Shown piece by piece: positions 11,025 through 21,400 of a stretch of DNA of 64,000 nucleotides. The first letter of the stretch is position 1, and each line of letters begins with the position of its first letter. The DNA comes from Primula veris. Lineage: Eukaryota > Streptophyta > Magnoliopsida > Ericales > Primulaceae. The position numbers were made by a program, and so were the translations under genes. The DNA lies in contig OY821741.1 of assembly GCA_963682055.1 (NCBI GenBank), positions 5,153,501 to 5,217,500 of the forward strand, given 5' to 3'. The notes below the pieces were generated by a model, which saw only the letters and a program-made list of their open reading frames with translations, was not told the DNA's origin and ran no database searches.

Positions 11025-12884
11025 AAGTTTATATACATATATATATAAACCAGACATGATAACCCATCATATATTAGATCGACCCCCCAAATATACTTTA
11101 AAAAACCAAATTTTATATTTTTTAATACTCATATGCATATAATCGTCATACATATATATACATATATACCCGATCATGAACCATCAGGTGTTAGATTGAC
11201 CCCAAAATATACTTTAGAAAAACAATTTTTTAATTTTCTAATACCATATTTGTGTATGATGTCTTCATTTTCTAATTTTTTAATACCATATCTTCATTTT
11301 CCTACAAGTTCTAAAACCGAAACGTAAACTATAATCTCTAGTTCATCTCATACTCCAACCTTTTTTAAACTATTTTTACCAAAACATAATGATTTTAATT
11401 TGACTTAAATTTTGATATTTCATCTTAACATATTAGAGTTTTACAAGGAAAACTTTTTGTGCACCAAACGCTTGTAAATGAAATGCAAACAAAAGTTTTC
11501 ACGGTAAAACTTTGCTAGGAAAGTATTTCCCACTGAGAAACTTTTACTGTGAAACAAACGGAGCCTAAGAGGAAAAAATGGGAAAACTAAAACTTAAAAA
11601 CACGACCAAACCGACTTTAGATAACGAGCTCATTACATGCTACTTTTCATCTTATGACTCATATCCTTATATCACCCCTTATAGCTCCTGATCAATGCGA
11701 TCAAAAGGGCACTATAATGACAACCAAAATCGTTAAGTCGGTAATGATCCCGTTTCAACCTTTAATCAACCCAAAAAACCTCAATAATGCAGCTTAATAC
11801 AAAATATATATACTCAGACTGGAAAGTGAGATAATCAACTTCGGAAAACTAAATGATAAAAGTTCTTTACTTCAGTTCCATCTATTTTGCTCAAATTGAT
11901 AAAGTTAAAAGCATGCCTTAATCCAAATTTGCTCGAGATTAGCAGGTACAACAACCTGCGCAATTTAACAGCTAATTAAAAAGTCAAAGCTTCAGATATG
12001 CTCATCATTAGCTATAATCCTCCGGTAGCAAGAGCTATTGCACCCTAAAGAGAAATTAGTCCTTGATCTATTGAGAAGCAGGAAATATATAACCTTTAAA
12101 TACCTAAGCTAGCAAATGTCAAAAAATGAAGAGAACAGCAATTTTAACTCATATTCAAAACTGAATTCAATTGTTCCAGAATTAATACACACAGAAAAAT
12201 GACAATGGTAGTAAAGTTGATATCTACATTTGTTTATTTCTTATGATCACCCACAAGTCCACAACAGGATCAGAGGCCATCCGAGGTAACGAAGAGTAGG
12301 AATAAAATTTCATACGAATACAAAGTTACAATATATATGGAGGGCAATTCGGTTTTCATATTAGACTGATTGTTCTTACTCTTAGATCTCAAAAATTGGA
12401 ACTTTGCTTTGGCTCTAAAGATGAGTCCATCAACTTCCTCAAAATGAGGATTTGTTGCTTTCTTTGTGTTTTCAATTCATTGTTCAACTTTCTTGAATGG
12501 ACCTATTATTCGAGCATAATCAAATTAGAGCTAATGGAACTATCAAAACGTTTTTTTTTTAATTCATTTTCCATCAGATAATTCAAATTGGTAACAAGGT
12601 AGGATGTCTAACATGGTTTTGATCATGCGAAAGACAATTGTCAGACTTGAAAAGAAGTAGGTAAGTATATAATGTATTCAGGTCTTTACAAGAGCACACA
12701 TAAAAGCAGTGTTTTAAAAAAAGCAAAATCGTAGCTAAAGCGCTTTTGCAAGAGCTACGTTAAAAGCGTAAAAAAAACATAAGCTTTTAGCGGCCTTAAA
12801 AGCGGAAAAGTGAGCTTTTTATTTAAGTTTTGAATCGAGTTTTTTTAGTACAAAATGTGCTTTTTAAAACAATACACAAAAGTA
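11025..12884. other. Intergenic DNA with repeat debris
   Basis: No gene seen. About 11050-11330 holds a degenerate two-fold repeat (AATATACTTTA..AAAAC with CATATATATAC). Near 11505-11570 is a segment typical of plant transposon ends (ACTGTGAAACAAACGGAGCC). At 12705-12800 is a MITE-like stretch of AGCGCTTTT and TTTTAGCGGCC words, of the same kind as 18890-19000 but inverted. Confidence 0.4.
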
Positions 12885-12899
12885 AAGGTTTAAGCATGT

Positions 12900-13580
12900 A
12901 GAAGGAAAACAAGGTTTAAGCATGGGGGTGGGAGTAATTGTCATAAATGAGAAAGGGGATATTGTTGTAGCTTATTGTGATAGAATGAAAGGAGAGTCAG
13001 CTATTCAAGCAGAGATTTGTTCCTTACTTCATGAACTGTTAATATGTTATCGGTTAGATATTACTGAACTGGATATTGAGGTTAATGCCAAGACTATGGT
13101 GGATTGGCAGAGAAATGAAAGGAATGCGCCTATAAAATTCTTAAATATGTGGGAAGATATAGTCTGCTTGAAAGAGTTTTTTGTTGGTGAGTTTGCTCAT
13201 GTTTGGAGAGAGCAAAATGTTGTAGCAGATAAGTTAGCAAATGAAGGGGCAGCCAAAGGTAGTAGTAGAACATTTTTTGCTTCCAAAACAGGTGTATGGT
13301 GTGAATTGCCTAGATAAAGAGGGGGTTATAAACTTCAGTAAGAGATACTGAAGTAGAAAATGAAAGTGATTTTAAATTTTCGCATTAAGTTTCTCAAAAT
13401 GTTATTTTTGAAAAGTAGAAAGGCGCCAGAAGACATGTAGCTTATTTTCTGATGTAAAAGGGGAAGTCTATAAACTGTTTCTTGAATTCATTTTGCAAAA
13501 GTTTGTAACAACTGGGTTAGGTCCCATCTCTGAAATATGATGAGGGACGGTCCTCTTTGATTAAAAAAAGAGAGGAAAAT
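12900..13580 (+). mobile_element. 5'-truncated LINE with poly-A-like tail
   Basis: This contains the RNase H-like frame, a 3' non-coding stretch with CTGGGTTAGGTCCC near 13510, and a short A-run at 13562-13570. A possible imperfect target duplication (AGGAAAACAAG / AGGAAAATAAG) flanks it, but one mismatch leaves this unproven. Confidence 0.55.
12922..13317 (+). pseudogene. RNase H-like domain of a LINE, fragment
   Basis: A 131-codon open frame matches the RVT_3 ribonuclease H-like domain found at the C-terminus of plant non-LTR retrotransposon polyproteins: GVGVIVINEKGDIV, then AEICSLLHELLICYRL, and VVADKLANEGA near the end. The first catalytic Asp would lie before the start, and the usual second Asp is replaced in EVNAKTMVDW. 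It is therefore a domain fragment and probably inactive. The downstream tail to about 13575 has the motif AACTGGGTTAGGTCCC and an A-run, as in other LINE tails here. Confidence 0.75.
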
Positions 13581-14444
13581 AAGCTTATACTATGTGGTAT
13601 GATAAGTGGAGTTACAAACACTAGCGAAGGACGTCGGACCAGCCTTAAAGGACTGGAAGTTTAGAGTGGATCCAGATAGGCAATTTCTGATTTGCAAAGC
13701 GTATCAGAAAATCATTAAAAAACACAAAGAAATTTGAAAAATGCAGGGGCAGGGATGATGATTTCCCCAGATGATTGAAGCTGAAATAACTGAGCGCTAA
13801 AAAAGAAAAAGAAAAAAGCAGAAATAAATATTGCGAAACTCCTTGAAACACAGAAGGTAACAGTTAACCCGGATCCCCGTGGAAAGCCTGTTGTGGCGAG
13901 TAAGAAAGAGACTTCAAAAGCTTCTAGTAGTAAAGGAGTAGTGAGATCTTCTAATGTGGGCGGTATTCTAAAACTCCTATGTCTAATGAAACTCAAGAAG
14001 CTCTACCAAAGGCTTTGCTCAAAGTTTTTCATATGCACACGGTTTGCAGGTAAGTATCATAGTTGTATTTTCTTGAAGTTGGTCCCTTAGGTTTTTCCTG
14101 GATTTTGTTTTTTTTAATTCTATACTTGCTTTCCCAAGAGTACAAAAGTAAAACCGGATATTCGTTGACACCAAAAAAGAGTTGAAGGTTTATTTTTGTT
14201 TTTTTAAGAGTTTCAGTAAAAAATTTAAATCGGTTTTCCAACACTTAATTTATAATCATTTTGTTTTACAAATTAGCACGGTATATCATAATGTTCCAAC
14301 AAACTAGGACAGAGTGAGTATGAATTTATGAAGTTATCAATATTGAGATTATATCCAGAATAGTCTATTATTTCAACAAAAAGTTGTCACATTATGCGCT
14401 GATAGTATTTAATTCAAAATGCAGGTAGAAACTTAACTCAACCT
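13581..14444. other. Unassigned region with short open stretches
   Basis: A plus-strand stretch near 13620-13740 reads as a possible degraded coding region (KDWKFRVDPDRQFLICKAYQ), and another near 13890-14050 is Lys/Ser-rich and ends at a GTAAGT-like donor. I do not recognise either. There are frequent stops and no start that fits, so I do not call a gene. Confidence 0.3.
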
Positions 14445-14459
14445 AACAATAGATATTAC

Positions 14460-14763
14460 TCGCATCGATGGTATATAGTTTGTGGCGGGAACGCAATGCT
14501 AGAATTAACGAAGGAAGGGCGTCTAGTCCCGGACAAGTTTTTAGAATCATTGAGTTTTATGTAATTAATAGCATGAACAAGTTAAGTAATATTACTAACA
14601 ATCGTAGAAATATGTTTATTAGTATACATTGGAAGATTAGTCCGAACTTTGTTGGCGATTAGGATTCATAGCCTATCATGTAATGTAATTTCTTGTAATC
14701 GTTTTGTTCGAGAATTGTACCTCTTCACTTATCAATACACGGTTCGTTTAATCTTTAAAAAAA
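14460..14763 (+). mobile_element. 5'-truncated LINE insertion with 15-bp target duplication
   Basis: About 304 bp ending in an A-run. The plus strand encodes the C-terminal end of a LINE polyprotein (SLWRERNARINEGRASSPG, from the region after the zf-RVT zinc-binding motif) followed by a 3' untranslated tail. It is flanked by AACAATAGATATTAC at 14445-14459 and 14764-14778, a perfect 15-bp target duplication. It sits just beyond the 3' end of the neprosin gene. Confidence 0.88.
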
Positions 14764-14795
14764 AACAATAGATATTACATTAATGATACTTTATA

Positions 14796-17773
14796 TTACA
14801 CTGATGGGTTGGAAGACCCCCCATAAAACATCACATGGCCCCATCTTGGATCTGGGTTAATGCCAACGTCCTTTGCTTGGTAATTATTGTTATCGTTAAT
14901 AAAGTCTAAATTATCTGCATTGATAATCTTTTGTCCATCCGATAACGACATAATTCGAAAATATGCATCATACTTTGCATCAAGCCTCGATGGAATAGAA
15001 CCAGCACCCATTGCTGGTTTTGGTGTGCCAGGTGGACTAAACACCTCTCCTCCCCACTCAGCCGAGGCACCTAATTTTGCAAGACCCTTAAACAAACCGT
15101 TCGGCCAAAAACCTATTTTATTGTGGTCTTTCGAAATCTCAAGGTACCAATTTCCATTGATTGTATCCTGTCATGTAAAAGGAAACTTAAACTCATCCCA
15201 ATACCAATCTACCCATGCTAGACATTTTTTCTATCCAAATTTTAATAATTTACCTGGTAGATGAATATCTCTACATAATAAATTTGTCCTCCTTGCTGTG
15301 AAGTTACTGCCAGAGCTTCTCCTGCTCGAATACTTTGATCCAATACGACAAATCCACATCTTGTGTCAAAACAATGAGATCTACCTGCCTGTTTTCATTA
15401 CGTACGTTTTAGAAGTTCTAATCCCTAATCTATTTATATTATAACATAGGTAACATCATTATAAATATTATAAAAGATACTTACATCTGTGCGAATATAT
15501 AAGTAAGTTTCAGTATCACCGTATACGGTTGGATCTACCTGTTAGAAAAAAAAAAGTTGATAAATGTAGAAGAGAAAAGCATTATTGGTTTCTCGTAAAT
15601 GTACATACCCTCCAACCAGATTCGATACTGTCGCCTTGATTTGAGATCTTCAATCTCCCGGCACTATATTGTCTACCACTAACTTGTGGATTCCAAGCTG
15701 ATGTTGAACCTCTAGCTCCAACAAACTTATTTATTCCCGGTTTTGTTCGGGCAACAGCATACTAACATGTGAACACATACCATGAGAAATAAAGAAACTT
15801 CTATTTTACCATACAAGAGAAAAGGTCAAAACTTAGAACTTACATTAACCCCAAGTGTGTTACCGACAAGAGTCCTTTCTTGTGAAGCGAGTTTCTCTCT
15901 GATGAGATCTTCTTTAGTGATTCTTTTTATCGGAACCGATCCAATAGGGCATTCCTCACCCTTTGTTCCAGTGTACAATGGATCTTCTAATGTGTTATGA
16001 AGTGATAGTGGTTTCTGTTATTAAAATAGTCAAATTGGTTAAACCTACTAATTAGTAATGTATTAGTTAATTTGTTATGTATAACTTCAGGTATTAAGTA
16101 AAGTTTATATATATAACACAACACGTATTTATATTAGTTGGAAGAATTAATTAAAATCTTTATCTTGTAATATCCTTTCAATTTTTTCCATCTTATCTAA
16201 TTTAGATGTCACAATTGCATCCATCTTTCAGATTTTTATTATTTATATTTATGTTAATTGTTATGGCTATTGAAAATATATGCTTTATCATAAGTTCCAA
16301 ACAAAACCATCTAATAAAAATTTGTTCTTGAGGGAACAACCTGTTTTTAATCGCATGCCAGATAAATTAACTTTGGAGTGATTTTTAAACTTAATGATTT
16401 TAAACTATTGTTACCCGGAAACTATGTGTAGGGTATGTACCACGTTTCCCCATAAACACGTTTCGGAAATTGGTACGGTAATCTTTTAAAATTTTAGGGG
16501 AAACGTCTCCGAAACGTTTCAGAAACTTAAGCGAAACTTTTATAAAATCTTAAATTATACTTCTGGGAAACCTTTATAAAACATCAAAGAAACTTGTACG
16601 ATACTTGTTTTTGAATAAAAGTGAAAAAATGCAATTAATATATGATGAAATCAAATTAATAAAAGAGCGTAAATAAGTTATCTTGATAAATTATATCTTA
16701 AATCATACGAAGTTAACTAGTTGTTCATTGTATTATTCATAAATTTGGCATATTTCATAAATATTTCCAACACATTATATTTTTTAAAAATTATTATATC
16801 GGCGTTTCCCGTATCAATTTTCGTTTCCGTTTCTCAACTTGGTAACTATTTTAAACTAATACAGGTTACTTTTGAGAGGATACCAATAAACGATTCACAA
16901 CCTTAAAAATTGGTTTCACCTTGAAAAGATAAAATCAGGGATAGTTGAACTATTTTGTTTCAAGACTGAAATGAAATGATGATGTGAATATGACATGCAT
17001 CTCAAAGGTAAAAGATTTTCACAAATAATATATAAATGTATTTAGAATTTAAAAAAAAGGTGTCAAAATAAATTAAAATGTTGAGGACACAAATATAAAT
17101 TAATAAGATATAGTATTTGATGTCAAAATAAATTTCAGCAACGACGGAACATAATCAAATTGCAACGAAACGATTAAATTATTATCAACATAAGTTTTTC
17201 TGTTGCCAACAAATGTTTCATATTAACAACAAAACAATTTTTTTTTTTGCCATGTTTATTTAGTTAGTTGGTAATGGGTTTCTTGCAACAACATGGCAAG
17301 AACAACAATTTGTTGCAAAGTCGCTTTAACAACGAAAAATGAATTCATTTTTTTCTGATTGAAAGCGTATTTTCTTATAGTGAACCTAATTGATAACTTA
17401 ACACATGTGTAAATTACAAACCTCGTATTCAATTGTATAGTTATTCATCCGAGCATAATCAAATGCAGGTTGTTTGTAGAAGTCCACACAATCAAATGTA
17501 ACCCCTGAACTTGTCTGCAAACATGCGTATCGAACTTTAGTATTTTGTGGATTCAAAAAAATGTGTTTTCTATTTGAAGATATGCATAAGATTTTAATTA
17601 ATTATATTAAATACGCGTATGGTTTTGATGAATGGTTTGTTCAGAAGTTTGAGTTGTCTCTCGAACTCCAAATCTTCTTCGGCAGATATGTTCCAACGTC
17701 CTCCTTCAACACCATCGCAAAACACCACATCAAAACATACCAATAGAATGAGCAAATATGCTATTGGATCCAT
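14796..17773 (-). CDS. Neprosin-family (DUF239) secreted peptidase
   Basis: Neprosins are secreted, proline-cleaving peptidases of plants with a catalytic glutamate pair. Seven minus-strand exons are in phase with GT/AG junctions: 17615-17773, 17422-17514, 15844-16014, 15609-15761, 15485-15538, 15254-15388 and 14796-15167, giving about 378 residues, the normal size. The start ATG at 17771-17773 opens a signal peptide (DPIAYLLILLVCFDVVFC). Exon 2 holds the propeptide motif FDCVDFYKQPAFDY, exon 3 CPIGSVPIKRITKEDL, exon 4 SIESGWR, and the last exon WGGEVFSPPG and WGHVMFYGG. The Glu residues in SIESGWR and EWGGEV correspond to the conserved pair of the family. No stop or frameshift was found. It is the only intact-looking gene between the head-to-head TPP copies. 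Substrate unknown. Confidence 0.88.
16430..16880. repeat. AT-rich repeat with GTTTCC/GGAAACG words in neprosin intron 2
   Basis: Repeated GTTTCCCC, CGTTTCGG, GAAACGTTTC and CGTTTCCGTTTC words lie at both ends of this intronic stretch, suggesting a degenerate transposon. No target duplication was identified. Confidence 0.35.
17090..17383. mobile_element. Possible CACTA-type terminus in neprosin intron 2
   Basis: The segment has many GTTGC/GCAAC words and ends TTTTCTTATAGTG at 17371-17383, which inverted reads CACTATAAGAAAA, the typical outer end of a CACTA (En/Spm) element. A matching opposite end was not found, so only a terminus remnant is proposed. Confidence 0.35.
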
Positions 17774-18163
17774 ACCTTAACCTGCGCCAAATGTTCTTAT
17801 AAATCACTAAAAGATTACTCATAACATGATTCTAAAAAAGACCAAGAACACAAAATATCACTATAATCCTAAATTTAAACTCTGAAAAAAATATGTATGA
17901 CGAAATCAATATGAAAATCTTTTTTATAAAAACATAATTACAATACCAGCTTGTATTAAGAAGTCTTTACAAATATGGGGTTCGTAATGAACATCTACTG
18001 CAAAAAATTATTTAGTGGAATTTATTTTATTTTAAAAGTTTTTTTCAACAATGCAACAAGGAAATATATCAAAAGGTGTATTACCTAAAATGTGTAATCT
18101 ATTAAATTCACTTATCACAGAGGTCGTATTTATAACTACAAAAGCAGGCATTTTAAAGATTTG
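17774..18163. promoter_or_regulatory. Neprosin upstream region
   Basis: About 390 bp of AT-rich DNA lies upstream of the neprosin ATG (minus strand) with no other gene. It should contain the promoter, but I cannot identify a definite TATA box or operator-like element. Confidence 0.3.
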
Positions 18164-18437
18164 ATTGAATGAATCTTTTTATTAATTAATGTCCAAATTA
18201 TCTGTACAGTTTTAAATGTAGGTACAATTGAATGTATCTTTTTATTAATTAATGTCAAAATTATTTGTACAATTTTACATGTAGGTACAATTGAATGAAT
18301 CTTTATATTAATTAATGTCCAAATTATCTGTACAATTTTACATGTAGGTACAATTGAATGAATCTTTTTATTAATTAATGTCCAAATTATCTGTACAATT
18401 TTACATATAGGTACAATTGAATGAATCTTTTTATTTA
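18164..18437. repeat. 63-bp tandem repeat
   Basis: Four units start at 18164, 18227, 18290 and 18353, with a partial fifth at 18416. Each begins ATTGAATGAATCTTTTTATT and ends in GTAGGTACA. The period is a multiple of three, so a minus-strand frame stays open through the array, but nothing marks it as a real protein. Confidence 0.92.
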
Positions 18438-19432
18438 TATCCAAACCGAACATTATTTTTTGGGTACATGAAACATTATCATTAAATGACAATTAAATAG
18501 CATAAATGTTGGTAGAAGATAAGATTTGTACACTATTATTATATTTGCTACATTTATCATTAACATGTTTAAAATATTAAACAGCTACAAGAAATTACAT
18601 ATTCAACAACAAAAACTTTTATTTATTTTTTGTTGCAATAAGATATCTGCAACAAATTAAATTTTGTTGCCGCGATGAAAGCCTTGTTGCGAAAAGTTAC
18701 GGCAACAATGCTAGAATTTGAAGTTAAATACTGAGTTTTTTTGTAACAATTATTTTGTTGCTAATTCTGAACATTATTGTTGCTGAGATAGCACAAGATT
18801 CGTATTTAATGTTCAGAATTAGCAACAAAATAATTGTTAATAGTAATGTTATTTGCTAATTTTGAATTTAATACTATATTTATATGTATTTAGGCAAAAA
18901 AAAAAAATACACCGCAAAGCGCTATGTAACAACACTATTTGCGTTTTTAGCGTTTCTCTCGAAAAAACGCTACGGTAGCGATAACGCTATTTAAAACATT
19001 GGAATATACCAAGGGAAGAAATCGGTGAGGAGAAAACAAAAATAACAACGAAGAAAGAAAGAACAAAAAGAACGCTCCTAAGCTTACAAACCGGAACCCT
19101 TGTACTGGTATCTAGTTAGCTCTTATACCTCAAGTCTTTCATGAAATTAAGTTTTGATTGGGGGGTGGGGGTGGAAATCAAAACTTATTATAAAGATTGA
19201 CTTGATAACCAAAACAAACTGTTTTATCAGCTGCATAATCTTATAATCAGACTTCCAAATACAATATGACAAACCATTATAAGAAAGGGGTTGATTAAGA
19301 AGGCTTCATGGGTACATGGCTTTATATCTTAACGACCTAAAATTATACAAAGCTACAGATGATAAACACCCAAAAGAATATAATGTTAAACCTTGTGAAG
19401 TGGATGTGCAGACATTTTATTCTCAAGGTTTT
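18438..19432. other. Spacer with hairpin and MITE-like remnants
   Basis: No gene seen. A near-perfect inverted repeat of about 32 bp with a loop of about 30 bp lies at 18745-18777 and 18806-18838 (AACAATTATTTTGTTGC and its complement). A stretch of TAGCGTTT/AACGCTA words at 18925-19000 resembles 12705-12800 in inverted orientation. The rest is AT-rich. Confidence 0.45.
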
Positions 19433-20877
19433 AAATTTGATTGACCAACTCAACAAGTTCTGTCTCTTCAATGCCCATGTCCTGTCAAAAAGTGTACCAG
19501 GAAAGTAAATTCAAATGTACCAGTGTTAAGTACGTAACGATCCCCCATCTGTACAAAATTTTTTCTTCTTTTTTATACCTTGACAGGATGCAGCTTTTGG
19601 AAGCCATGAGGGTAGCGTTTCTCAAGCTCCTGCAGTGCGAGAAGTGTACTTTGCCTGGCTTCAAGGGCTGCAGATCAGAAAGCATGCTTATCATAAGTTT
19701 ACTAAGAGCGTATATTATCAGCAACTGTACTGGAACCTGAAAGAACAAAATGAAGGCAATTACTTCTGCATAATATTACATTGATTCACATTTCTATAAA
19801 CGTCCAAACACAACTAGTTCCTGTAAATGTTATCTCTAACCGCCTAGCGGGAATTAGATATTAGTTATGAACGGAGTTCAGATCATCAAAGAAGAAATGT
19901 AAGTAACTTGAAGTTACTTCCAAAATGACCTTATGAAATGAAATAATAGAACATTCTGTTTGCAAGAAGTGAAATTCTGAGAAAGTGGGCTTAATAACGA
20001 GTTAATCACTGGACTAATCGCTTGAAGATAAAGTACAGCTAGACCTTAAGAGTATTTTCGAGATTCTGTATCTGTTGATTTTCCCACTATATTCTAGTTT
20101 CGTTCTCCTTTTTAGACATTCGTAAAACAACAGTTTTCGCTGGCATATTTAAGCCCATCGCAAACTGTCAATAAAATCAAACAAAGGGAGCTATCAGCAC
20201 CGACAGCATAACATTTCAATTACTATTATGTAGAGTAACATAGTCGGGGTACAGCATAGTAACGGAGAGAAAATACGTTAAACACTAATATTATCATGTT
20301 TTCATATTTTGTACACTTACTATCTCGTTTTTTCATTTTACTTCGTCTCCTATGGCCTCTTGCTATGTAACATTGAAAAAAATTAGGTCATGTTACAGCG
20401 TAGATATCAGCATCACTAACAGAGATAACTTCCAAAAAGGAGATAAGTAAGCTAAAGAAATGCACAAGAATTTTAAAGACGTTACCCCTCATTTCCTTCA
20501 CAAGACTAAGCTTAATAGTTTGAAAAAGATTAGGGATGCAGCAAATCAGAAACAAAGAAGCGAGGACTTGATCTCACCGTCTCTGTGGCAAAAAAGGGCT
20601 TTGACAAGCCCTTCTTGGAAGAGAATCTCAACCAACTCCTTAATAAGAGGGAGCTGCCCAGAATGATGAACGGCTATTCCTCTTTGAAGAAGCGGCAACA
20701 TAAACTCAATGGCAGGTAAGTTCCTGTCCTCTTCAGTCAAACACATCACTGCGTTTTTGAATATTTCTTCCACGGTATCCTTCTCTTCTTGGCTATTAAA
20801 GTCGAGTTTCGACAAGGACATTGCGTGTTGCTCGCATTCCCTTCTACTAAAACTGAATATTATAACTCCATGATCAG
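19433..20877 (-). pseudogene. MTR4/HEN2-type exosome RNA helicase, fragment
   Basis: MTR4-family DExH helicases feed RNA to the nuclear exosome. The exon at 20578-20877 encodes VIIFSFSRRECEQHAMSLSK, QEEKDTVEEIFKNAV and LLQRGIAVHHSG, the start of the second RecA-like domain. It ends with a one-base shift at a homopolymer near 20590, where the family reads KALFATET. Two further minus-strand exons, 19579-19736 (VPVQLLIIYALSKL) and 19433-19481 (DMGIEETELVELVNQI), match a later part of the protein, again with a frame change inside the first. The exons that should lie between are missing. It is a genomic, internally deleted pseudogene with no N-terminal half. Confidence 0.82.
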
Positions 20878-20924
20878 CTGAAACATTTTGATAAATACAT
20901 AAATTAAAAAGCACATGGCATAAG

Positions 20925-21400
20925 AACTTACTTCACACCCAAAAAGTGAATACCTAGAAACACATACAGTGATACAACACATTCTTATCAATTGTTTAAG
21001 TAGCTCCACAGACCACTTAGGAGTTAGGACTGTCCTACTAACAATTTTAAAAAAGAAAAGGGGAAAAGGTTTAACTTCACACCAGTTACACCCAAAAAGT
21101 GAATACCTAGACACAAATACAGAGTAACTACATAAAAGCACATCATTACCCGTGATCTGTGATTCTGTATTATTACTACAAGTGCACCCAGAGCAGAGCA
21201 ACGTTTCTTTAAGAAACAGCACTCTCACTAGAAAGATATGAAAAGCATAAGATAATAAAAAAGTGAACACTCCAAACACAAATACAGTGATAGAACACAT
21301 TATTATTATCAATCATTTCAGCAGCTCCACAGACGACTTAGGACTCTACTAGCAACTTTGAAGAAGAAGAAAAGGGGAACTTGTCGACAGTTTCTCAAGA
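20925..21400. repeat. Degenerate repeats upstream of the helicase fragment
   Basis: Three imperfect copies share AAAAAGTGAATACCTAGA, ACACATTCTTATCAATTG/ACACATTATTATTATCAATC and AGCTCCACAGACSACTTAGGA segments. No gene seen. Confidence 0.5.

Noticed and set aside
18136..18492. A 118-codon open frame with repeated 21-residue units
   Set aside because: It is the translation of a 63-bp AT-rich tandem repeat whose length is a multiple of three; no start context, no flanking exons.
17371..18540. A complete CACTA element between 17383 and CACTATT near 18531
   Set aside because: The orientation of the CACTA ends does not fit a unit spanning the neprosin start, and no 3-bp duplication could be assigned.
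12705..19000. A single 6.3-kb transposon bounded by inverted TAGCG-rich ends at 12.7 and 19.0 kb
   Set aside because: The two ends share only short AGCG/CGCT words, no target duplication was found, and the interior contains the neprosin gene with separate insertions. More likely two unrelated MITE remnants.
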